From the NCBI GenBank assembly GCA_012032065.1, contig JAAURV010000229.1:1-5360 (forward strand): a DNA stretch of 5,360 nucleotides, given 5' to 3'. This document shows, one piece after another, positions 1 through 5,355 of this stretch. The stretch comes from Hyphomicrobiales bacterium (GTDB lineage: Bacteria > Pseudomonadota > Alphaproteobacteria > Rhizobiales > Aestuariivirgaceae). Below the pieces are notes generated by a model. The model searched no databases, was not told the origin of the DNA, and saw only the letters and a list, made by a program, of their open reading frames with translations. Position 1 is the first letter of the stretch. The number at the start of each line of letters is the position of its first letter. Made by a program: the position numbers and the translations under genes.

Positions 1-261
1 GCAGGCTGTCGCCTGATGTTGACATCCAGATCAGCGACTTCGGTCACGAAGGCAATGAGTGACAGCATGCTGCGCGAGAGAAGGCCTGTGTGCCGCGTGA
101 AGACTTTGCATGATCGAGATGGCTGAGTTCTTCGACCTGGATTTCCGATATCAAGCGATGGAGCTCCGGGTCTCGCTTCTCCAGGAAAGCAAGTTGATCG
201 ACCAAGTGGTGGTGCACCGCATGCTCCACAGCTTCGGTGCAAATCCAGATCATCTGTTCGC

Positions 262-265
262 CTAG
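262..265. repeat. Target-site duplication, copy 1 (CTAG)
   Basis: This CTAG abuts the outer end of the element; an identical CTAG lies at 376–379. On the coding (minus) strand the two copies give CTA-GGC and CTA-GCG, and only one copy is needed to join the Leu and Gly codons of Coq7. CTAG is short and palindromic, so the duplicated part may be just the central TA. Confidence 0.6.
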
Positions 266-312
266 AGCACCCGGCGATCAGTTGGAATCAACTGATCGCC
301 GATAAGGTGCTC
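265..312. repeat. Strong interrupted palindrome, hairpin A of the element
   Basis: The core is a perfect 12-bp inverted repeat, GGCGATCAGTTG (273–284) with CAACTGATCGCC (289–300), around a 4-nt GAAT loop. An outer 7-bp arm, GAGCACC (265–271) with GGTGCTC (306–312), stacks beyond a 1-nt and a 5-nt bulge. There is no T-run beside it, so it does not look like an intrinsic terminator. Confidence 0.85.
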
Positions 313-376
313 GAAAATCAATAATTTAGCGCAACTTTCCACACTCAACCGCTACGCACTTGAGCGCCCGTTGCGC
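265..376. mobile_element. MITE-like non-autonomous palindromic element inserted in coq7
   Basis: The element is about 110–112 bp, has no coding capacity, and is bracketed by CTAG at 262–265 and 376–379. The ends are imperfect terminal inverted repeats: AGCACCCGGCGATCA from 266 inward matches CGCAACGGGCGCTCA, read on the minus strand from 375 inward, at 11 of 15 positions. If the duplicated target is only TA (263–264, 377–378), the repeats gain a further terminal G match. Both the TA/CTAG target and the layout resemble miniature elements moved by IS630/Tc1-mariner-type transposases; that link is inference. The interior folds into two hairpins, annotated separately. Excision of the element plus one CTAG restores the coq7 frame, which supports a real insertion. 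Confidence 0.72.
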
Positions 377-378
377 TA
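327..378. repeat. Second palindrome, hairpin B of the element
   Basis: The outer stem is a perfect 9-bp inverted repeat, TAGCGCAAC (327–335) with GTTGCGCTA (370–378). An inner 5-bp arm, CTCAA (344–348) with TTGAG (360–364), encloses an 11-nt loop. A 14-nt AT-rich spacer separates it from hairpin A. Its outer edge reaches into the flanking CTAG. Confidence 0.7.
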
Positions 379-379
379 G
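376..379. repeat. Target-site duplication, copy 2 (CTAG)
   Basis: This is the partner of the CTAG at 262–265. It is the last coq7 sequence before the element when read on the minus strand, and includes the CTA codon for Leu101. Confidence 0.6.
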
Positions 380-682
380 GAATGCCGTGAGGAAGCCGAG
401 CCACCATCCGCCCCAGGCCCACAGAAACATCAAACGGCACGGCTTGGCGCCGCGCGGCTCCATGGCGCCGGCGAATGCACTGTGATGCCGAATTTCGTGC
501 CCGAGCATTTCATCGAGCTTGCCGCATATCCCGGGAAATCGCCGCCTCGCCACAATGAGTTGGGCGCCATAGATGCGAATTGCACCATGCTCGCCTGCGT
601 GGTTCACTTTCAAAATCCGGCGAACGATCTGTTGTTCCCGCATCGTCAGGCTGTTCATCATAGCCGCGGCAGCGTACACTGT

Positions 683-689
683 CTTTCCT
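683..689 (-). promoter_or_regulatory. Ribosome binding site for coq7 (supports a GTG start)
   Basis: On the minus strand AGGAAAG precedes GTG at 679, with six bases between the AGGA core and the start. The nearby in-frame ATGs at 661 and 658 lack a comparable purine-rich tract, so this site favours GTG. Confidence 0.5.
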
Positions 690-705
690 GCAAGAAAGCG
701 AAGTC

Positions 706-720
706 AGAATGACGCATTCT
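706..720. promoter_or_regulatory. Perfect dyad in the coq7–rbfA divergent gap
   Basis: AGAATG-ACG-CATTCT is a perfect 6-bp inverted repeat with a 3-bp centre, in the 86-bp gap between the divergent coq7 and rbfA starts. Its place would suit an operator, but a dyad of this size can occur by chance. I see no convincing -35/-10 pair for either gene here. Confidence 0.25.
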
Positions 721-765
721 CCCGTCCAAGACTTGTCCCCCGTGAAGGGCTGAAAGGTCTGAAAC

Positions 766-1152
766 ATGTCCCAAGGTTCCGCCCCTTCACAACGCCAGCT
801 TCGCGCCGGTGAACTGATCCGTCATGGGCTGGCGGACATTCTGCTGCGCGGCGAGACGGGCGATCCGGAGCTTGAGAGGCTGACGCCCACGGTTGTCGAA
901 GTGCAGATGTCGCCCGATCTCAAGATCGCGACTGCCTATGTGAGGACACTCATCGCGGGCAGGGATCAGGCCCTGCTGGAGGCGCTGAACCGCAACAAGA
1001 AATACGTCCGCGGCCTTCTGGCGAAGAAGGTGGAGATGAAGTTCATGCCTGAGGTGCGCTACCGCATCGACACCGCTCTCGATTACGCCAACAAGATCGA
1101 CGAGCTGCTGCACCGGCCCGAGGTGGCGCGAGACTTGAAGAAGGACGAGTAG
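766..1152 (+). CDS. rbfA: 30S ribosome-binding factor A
   Basis: RbfA is a small KH-like protein that binds the 30S subunit and helps process the 5' end of 16S rRNA, notably in the cold. This 128-residue protein is of normal family length and intact. It shows the N-terminal helix RHGLADILLRGE (about 19–30), the core VVEVQMSPDLKIATAYV (about 43–59), a helix with NRNKKYVRGLLAKKVEMKFMPEVRYRID (about 75–102), and the conserved close A.KIDELLHRPEVARDL. The ATG at 766 follows AAAGG (753–757) at a good distance. In many alphaproteobacteria rbfA follows infB directly; here coq7 lies upstream in the opposite direction, so rbfA probably needs a promoter within 680–765. It is the first plus-strand gene of the block. 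Confidence 0.93.
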   Translation: MSQGSAPSQRQLRAGELIRHGLADILLRGETGDPELERLTPTVVEVQMSPDLKIATAYVRTLIAGRDQALLEALNRNKKYVRGLLAKKVEMKFMPEVRYRIDTALDYANKIDELLHRPEVARDLKKDE

Positions 1153-1208
1153 GCTCGACATCGCCGGGCTGAACCCCTAAATTGGGAAACAATCCAGTGG
1201 AAGCCGCC

Positions 1209-1502
1209 ATGTCTAAAACGATGGTTTCGGTTAAGGTCTCGGAGTCGGTGCGCGATAAGATCGATACGCTTGCGGTTCTTACAAAGCGCGATCCGGCAGA
1301 TGTGATGGACCGTACGCTTGAAGAATTCGTGGACGAGAAAGTCAGGCTTTATCGCGCTATCGACGAAGCCGTGAAAGAGGCCGATGAGGATGGGTCCTAT
1401 GTCTCCGAGAAAGACATGGAGGCTTGGCTCTTATCTTGGGGAACACCTAATGAATTGCCGCCCCCCCGGCTTAGAAAACGTGACGAGCCGGACGATGACT
1501 GA
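1209..1502 (+). CDS. Ribbon-helix-helix antitoxin (CopG/ParD-like)
   Basis: This 97-residue acidic protein precedes a ParE/RelE-like toxin. Antitoxins of this type bind their own operator through an N-terminal ribbon-helix-helix and neutralise the toxin with the C-terminal part. Residues 4–10 (TMVSVKV) can form the ribbon strand, with helices at about 12–25 and 29–46, followed by an acidic helix and the motif AWLLSWGTPNELPPP, which I recognise from similar antitoxins. The ATG at 1209 is preferred over an upstream TTG at 1182 because GGAAG (1199–1203) sits five bases before it. The stop overlaps the toxin start as TGATG, indicating translational coupling. A run of seven C (1461–1467) lies in the ELPPP codons; the tail after it, RLRKRDEPDDD, is unusual for the family and might reflect a slip. 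The exact antitoxin subfamily is uncertain. Confidence 0.8.
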   Translation: MSKTMVSVKVSESVRDKIDTLAVLTKRDPADVMDRTLEEFVDEKVRLYRAIDEAVKEADEDGSYVSEKDMEAWLLSWGTPNELPPPRLRKRDEPDDD

Positions 1503-1786
1503 TGCGCCTCAGATGGAAACGCCGGGCTCTGCAAGATTTTTTCCGGATCAAGCGGCATATCGCGCGGCATAATCCTGTAGCAGCCGAAGAGATCGGCATT
1601 GAAATCCAGAACGCCGCTTTGCACCTTAAGACACTCCCGAGATTGGGCCACGCAGGCGAGCGAACCAGCGTTTTGGAACTTCAGGTCCCTGGGCGGCCAT
1701 ATGTTCTTCCCTTTCGGATCAACGGGGAGGTCATTGAAATCCTGACGGTGTTCGATCAACGCCGCAACCCCGAGGACAAGTTCTGA
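1502..1786 (+). CDS. ParE/RelE-superfamily toxin
   Basis: This is a 94-residue basic protein, typical in length for RelE/ParE-fold toxins, which either poison gyrase (ParE) or cleave mRNA on ribosomes (RelE). The sequence shows a start RLRWKRRALQDF, a helix with NPVAAEEIGIEI, the LPRLGHAGE turn, strand LELQVPGRPYVLPFRI, and the C-terminal strand VIEILTVFDQRRNP. The pattern is closer to ParE-like members, but activity cannot be told from sequence. The ATG shares its A with the antitoxin stop (1502). The truB coding similarity begins immediately after the toxin stop at 1784–1786, so the cassette lies flush against truB. No frame damage is seen. Confidence 0.85.
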   Translation: MRLRWKRRALQDFFRIKRHIARHNPVAAEEIGIEIQNAALHLKTLPRLGHAGERTSVLELQVPGRPYVLPFRINGEVIEILTVFDQRRNPEDKF

Positions 1787-1814
1787 AAAACGGGGACAGG
1801 ATATTCACGGCTGG

Positions 1815-2696
1815 GTGGTGCTGGACAAGCCGCTGGGCGTGACGTCCACCCAGGCGGTGGGGAAGGTGCGGTGGCTGTTCGATGCCAACAAGGCAGGTCA
1901 TGGCGGGACGCTTGACCCTTTGGCGACGGGGATTCTGCCGATTGCGCTGGGAGAGGCGACCAAGACAGTCTCCTATGCCATGGATGGCAAGAAGACTTAC
2001 CGATTCACTGTGGCCTGGGGTGAAGAGCGATCGACAGACGATCTCGAAGGCAGCGTTACGAAACAATCGCCCGAGCGTCCATCATATAAAAGTATTGAAC
2101 CGATACTTTCTGATTTTATCGGCGAAATCCAACAAGTTCCCCCGGCGTTTTCTGCGATCAAGGTCGAGGGCGAGAGGTCCTATGATCTGGCCCGGGCCGG
2201 TGCGGCACCAGATCTTGCGGCCCGGCCTGTGCTGATCGAAGAACTGAAGCTTGTCGAACCCCCCGATCCCGATCATGCCATCTTCGAAGTCACCTGCGGC
2301 AAGGGCACCTATGTGCGCTCCCTTGCCCGCGACATGGGCCGGAAACTCGGCTGTTTCGGGCATGTCTCGGCGCTGCGCCGCATCCGCCTCGGCCCCTTCA
2401 GCGAAACCGATGCGATTCCTCTGGAAAGGCTGGAGGAAATGCGCCATAAGCCCCCCGGCGGAAACGCCATGGACGGGTTTCTGCGCCCGATCGCGACCGT
2501 GCTGGACGGCATCCCGGCACTGGCCTTGGACGAAGCGCAGACCCAACGCCTGAGACTGGGACAAAGTGTCCTGCTCAGAGGCGCGAAGGCTCCCATCGCA
2601 TCCGATGCGGTTCTGGTGACCTTGGGCCAAAAGCCCATCGGCATCTGCAGCATCGAGCAGGGCTCCCTCAAGCCGAAGCGTCTGTTCAATCTATAA
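1815..2696 (+). CDS. truB: tRNA pseudouridine(55) synthase TruB
   Basis: TruB converts U55 of the tRNA T-loop to pseudouridine. From GTG 1815 the product is 293 residues and contains the KPLGVTS motif (5–11), the catalytic loop GGTLDPLATG with nucleophile Asp34, then TYRFTVAWGEERSTDD, the VPPAFSAIKVEGERSYDLAR motif, CGKGTYVRSLARDMG, and a C-terminal region ending LKPKRLFNL. The start is doubtful. Conserved TruB-like residues KRGQDIHGW are encoded in the same frame from 1788, yet no ATG, GTG or TTG exists between the in-frame stop at 1743–1745 and GTG 1815. The start was lost when the toxin–antitoxin cassette arrived, a base is missing near the A-run at 1786–1790, a rare codon such as ATT 1803 (GGGGA six bases before it) is used, or initiation is at GTG 1815. 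The catalytic part is intact in every case. Confidence 0.92.
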   Translation: MVLDKPLGVTSTQAVGKVRWLFDANKAGHGGTLDPLATGILPIALGEATKTVSYAMDGKKTYRFTVAWGEERSTDDLEGSVTKQSPERPSYKSIEPILSDFIGEIQQVPPAFSAIKVEGERSYDLARAGAAPDLAARPVLIEELKLVEPPDPDHAIFEVTCGKGTYVRSLARDMGRKLGCFGHVSALRRIRLGPFSETDAIPLERLEEMRHKPPGGNAMDGFLRPIATVLDGIPALALDEAQTQRLRLGQSVLLRGAKAPIASDAVLVTLGQKPIGICSIEQGSLKPKRLFNL

Positions 2697-2716
2697 CTTA
2701 TTTTGGAGATGACCGA

Positions 2717-2987
2717 ATGACGATGACTGCCGAGCGCAAGACCGCGCTCGTTAAAGACTATGCCACCAAGGCCGGCGACACCGGTTCGCCCGAAGTTCAA
2801 GTGGCGATCCTGACCGAGCGCATCAACTCGCTCACCGACCGATTTCAAGGCCCACAAGAAAGACAACCATTCGCGCCGCGGCCTTCTCACCATGGTGAGC
2901 AAGCGCCGTTCGCTCCTCGACTATCTCAAGTCGAAAGACGAAGCGCGTTATCAGACGCTGATCAAGCGCCTCGACATCCGCCGCTAG
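2717..2987 (+). CDS. rpsO: 30S ribosomal protein S15, with one apparent +1 frame break
   Basis: S15 binds 16S rRNA early in 30S assembly. The first frame reads MTMTAERKTALVKDYATKAG, then DTGSPEVQVAILTERINSLTD, all canonical. At 2839–2842 the sequence ...GACCGATTTC... leaves the S15 frame. Ignoring G2841 restores HFKAHKKDNHSRRGLL, then TMVSKRRSLLDYLKSKDEAR and QTLIKRLDIRR, ending with TAG at 2985–2987. The repaired protein is 89 residues, exactly the usual S15 length. Read literally, the first frame runs on out of register towards the pnp start with no similarity. The ATG at 2717 has GGAG at 2705–2708. S15 is near-essential and the second half is perfectly conserved, so a base-call or assembly error is likelier than a true mutation. 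Confidence 0.92.
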
Positions 2988-2989
2988 TG

Positions 2990-3040
2990 CGCGGGCGGAG
3001 TTTCAGTACGAGCGGGCGGATCACCAGTTTGCCGCCCGCG
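2990..3040 (+). promoter_or_regulatory. Alternative GC-rich hairpins between rpsO and pnp
   Basis: GCGGGCGG occurs twice (2991–2998 and 3012–3019), and its complement CCGCCCGC once (3032–3039). The near copy can form an 8-bp stem with a 12-nt loop. The far copy can form a 9-bp stem (2990–2998 with 3032–3040), so the two pairings exclude each other. No T-run follows, so this is not a plain intrinsic terminator. In enterobacteria the rpsO–pnp gap carries a terminator and an RNase III site used for PNPase autoregulation; a similar role here is inference. Confidence 0.45.
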
Positions 3041-3055
3041 TCCCCGCAATCGATT

Positions 3056-3071
3056 CCGGCAATAGGGCCGG
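3056..3071 (+). promoter_or_regulatory. Small hairpin in the pnp leader
   Basis: CCGGC (3056–3060) pairs with GCCGG (3067–3071) around a 6-nt loop, downstream of the larger rpsO–pnp hairpins and upstream of the pnp ribosome binding site. It may be part of the same leader structure; five base pairs alone is weak evidence. Confidence 0.25.
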
Positions 3072-3135
3072 GGTCTTTCGCCCAAAGGGGATGCCGTCCA
3101 GGAGTAGGTGAGCCAAGTGGCGGCGAAGGGCATAT

Positions 3136-3140
3136 GAGGA
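3136..3140 (+). promoter_or_regulatory. Ribosome binding site of pnp
   Basis: GAGGA lies six bases before ATG 3147, which begins MFNIDVEEIAWG, the expected PNPase N terminus. This fixes the pnp start. Confidence 0.7.
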
Positions 3141-3146
3141 AACATC

Positions 3147-5301
3147 ATGTTCAATATCGACGTTGAAGAAATCGCGTGGGGCAGCAAGACGCTGCGCCTC
3201 GAAACCGGAAGAATTGCCAGGCAGGCCGATGGCGCCGTACTGGCGACCGTAGGCGAGACGACCGTTCTTGCCACCGCCGTTTCGGAACGCGCCGCCAAGC
3301 CCGGGCTCGATTTCTTTCCGCTTACCGTTCACTACCAGGAAAAGACCTATGCCGCGGGCAAGATTCCGGGCGGTTATTTCAAGCGCGAAGGCCGGCCGAC
3401 CGAGCGCGAAACGCTGGTCTCGCGGCTGATCGACCGGCCGATCCGGCCGCTCTTCGTCGAGGGCTTCCGCAATGAAACCCAGGTGATCGCGACCGTTCTC
3501 TCCTACGATCTCGAGAACGACAGCGACATCGTGGCGCTGGTCGCGTCGTCGGCGGCGCTCACGCTTTCGGGCGTTCCGTTCATGGGCCCGATCGGTGCTG
3601 CCCGCGTTGGCTACATCGACGGCGAATATGTGCTGAACCCGACGATCGAACAGCAGAAGGTGTCGCAGCTCGATCTGATCGTCGCCGGTACGCAGGACGC
3701 GGTGTTGATGGTCGAGTCTGAAGCCAAGGAGCTTTCGGAAGAAGTCATGCTCGGGGCCGTCATGTTCGGTCATCGCGGCTTCCAGCCGGTGCTCGAGGCG
3801 ATCATCCGCATGGCCGAACGCTCGGCCAGGCCGCCCCGCGATTTCACCCCGCCCGACGACGAAGCGCTTTACAAGAGCGTCAAGAAGCTGGCCGAAGCGG
3901 AAGTGCGCAAGGCCTATGCCATCGCCAAGAAGGAAGATCGCCAGGAAGCCGTGGCCCAAGCCAAGGACAAGGTGCTGGCCGCCCTCATTGTCGAAGGCAA
4001 GGAAGGCGCTCCCACGCCGCAGAAGGTCGGCGAAAGCTTCAAGCATCTCGAAAAGGACGTGGTGCGGAACTCGATCCTCGACACCGGACATCGCATCGAC
4101 GGACGCGATACCAAGACGGTGCGCCAGATCGTTGCGGAAGCGAGTGTGTTGCCACGCACTCATGGTTCGGCGCTGTTCACGCGCGGCGAAACCCAGGCGC
4201 TGGTGGTGACGACACTCGGCACCGGCGAGGACGAGCAGTACATCGACTCGCTCGACGGCACCTACAAGGGCACGTTCCTGCTGCACTACAACTTCCCGCC
4301 CTTCTCGGTCGGCGAAACCGGCCGCATGGGCGCCACCGGCGCCGCGAAATCGGCCACGGCAAGCTCGCCTGGCGCGCCATCCATCCGCTGCTGCCGCCGG
4401 CGGATCAGTTCCCCTACACCATCCGCGTCGTCTCGGAGATCACCGAGTCGAACGGGTCATCCTCGATGGCCTCGGTCTGCGGCGCTTCGCTGGCGCTGAT
4501 GGATGCGGGCGTGCCGCTGAAGGCGCCCTGCGCCGGCATCGCCATGGGCCTCATCAAGGAAGGCGAGCGCTTCGCGGTGCTCTCCGATATCCTCGGCGAT
4601 GAGGATCATCTGGGCGACATGGACTTCAAGGTGGCGGGCACCACCGAAGGCGTCACCTCGCTGCAGATGGACATCAAGATCACCGGCATCACCGAAGAGA
4701 TCATGAAGGTGGCGCTGTGGCAGGCGAAGGATGGGCGTTTGCACATCCTGGCCAAGATGGCGGAAGCGCTGGAGAAAGCCCGGCCCGGACTTGGCGAACA
4801 TGCGCCGCGCATCGAGACGCTCAAAATCCCCACCGACAAGATCCGCGAAGTGATCGGCACCGGCGGCAAGGTGATCCGTGAGATCGTCGAGAAGACGGGC
4901 GCGAAAGTCGACATCCAGGACGATGGCACGATCAAGGTGGCGTCGTCGTCCGGCGCGTCCATCGCCGCGGCGCTGAAGTGGATCAAGTCCATCGTTTCCG
5001 AACCGGAAATGGGCGAAATCTACGACGGCAAGGTGGTGAAGGTCGTCGAGTTCGGCGCCTTCGTCAACTTCTTCGGCGCGAAGGACGGCCTCGTGCATGT
5101 CTCGGAGCTGGCGCCCGCCGGGTACAGAAGGTCGGCGACGTCGTCAAGGAAGGCGACATGGTGAAGGTGAAGCTCCTGGGCTTCGACAACCGCGGCAAGG
5201 TGCGCCTTTCGATGAAGCAGGTGGACCAGCAGACCGGCGAGGACCTGTCGAAAAAGCAGGGCGAAGAACAGCCGCCGATGGACGAAGCGGCGAACGAATA
5301 G
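3147..5301 (+). CDS. pnp: Polynucleotide phosphorylase, with two apparent single-base deletions
   Basis: PNPase is a trimeric 3'-5' exoribonuclease that uses phosphate and works in mRNA decay. Three consecutive frames together encode one full protein of about 718 residues, the normal length. The first RNase PH-like domain carries YFKREGRPTERET and RLIDRPIRPLF; an all-helical segment follows at about 240–310. The second RNase PH-like domain holds the catalytic set DEDHLGDMDFK (repaired D487, D493, K495, matching E. coli D486, D492, K494). A KH domain (about 556–612, VIGTGGKVIREI) and an S1 domain (about 622–690, GEIYDGKVVKVVEFGAFV) follow. Near 4341 one base is missing: adding it turns the sequence into GRREIGHGKLAWRAIHP. 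Near 5119 a C is missing, and adding it gives LAPARVQKVGDVVKEGD. The stop is TAG at 5299–5301. The product class is certain; the breaks are probably sequencing or assembly errors. Confidence 0.95.
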
Positions 5302-5325
5302 CCTCACTGTTTTTGCGAATCCGAG

Positions 5326-5355
5326 GGCGCGGAGGGAAAGCTCTGCGCCTTTTTT
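5326..5355 (+). terminator. Rho-independent terminator after pnp
   Basis: GGCGCGGAG (5326–5334) pairs with CTCTGCGCC (5341–5349), a 9-bp stem with one G·U pair and a 6-nt GGAAAG loop, followed at once by six T (5350–5355). It lies 24 bases past the pnp stop and should end the rbfA/truB/rpsO/pnp transcript. Confidence 0.88.

Larger units (their letters stand above)
1..679 (-). pseudogene. coq7: Coq7-type demethoxyubiquinone hydroxylase, split by a small palindromic element; 3' end cut by window edge
   Basis: Coq7-family proteins are membrane-associated di-iron enzymes that hydroxylate demethoxyubiquinone late in ubiquinone synthesis. The N-terminal half (679 down to 377) shows VNHAGEHGAIRIY (E30-x6-Y37) and the ligand motif HEIRH (E62, H65), then a Trp-rich hydrophobic stretch ending LTAFL. 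The C-terminal half (from about 261 down) gives GEQMIWICTEAVEH and the second ligand motif EELSH. An element at about 265–376 separates them and adds in-frame stops (TAA at 326–328, TGA at 278–280). Deleting 114 bp gives ...AFL-GEQMIW... in the same frame. Near the left edge the frame slips twice: LSLIAFVTE is read in a shifted frame and LIWMSTSGDS back in the original one, so a TGA at 44–46 ends the literal reading. The start is taken as GTG at 679 because AGGAAAG lies just upstream; ATG codons at 661 and 658 are alternatives. As written the gene should give no full product. The family assignment is secure; loss of function is an inference. Confidence 0.82.

Noticed and set aside
273..300. 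12-bp palindrome as an intrinsic terminator
   Set aside because: No T-run follows on either strand, and it lies within the inserted element in the middle of coq7.
262..379. CRISPR repeat or tRNA-like structure in the palindromic region
   Set aside because: There is only one copy, with no regular spacers and no cloverleaf or CCA-type end; terminal repeats and CTAG flanks fit a small mobile element better.
1182..1208. Upstream TTG start adding nine residues to the antitoxin
   Set aside because: ATG 1209 has a better placed GGAAG and starts directly at the ribbon-helix-helix region; the extra residues look non-coding.
2089..2109. AAAGTAT/ATACTTT inverted repeat in an AT-rich patch within truB
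   Set aside because: It is short, lies inside intact and conserved coding sequence, and the amino acids there fit TruB; no regulatory role is supported.
2988..3166. Extension of the first rpsO frame past the S15 stop, overlapping the pnp start
   Set aside because: The residues after the frame break have no S15 similarity and are Pro/Ser/Arg-rich out-of-frame sequence; the true S15 end is at 2987 in the repaired frame.
3021..4286. Long open frame on the minus strand opposite pnp
   Set aside because: It is antisense to well-conserved PNPase codons, has His/Arg/Asp-rich shadow composition, and resembles no known protein. It is an artefact of high G+C coding sequence.
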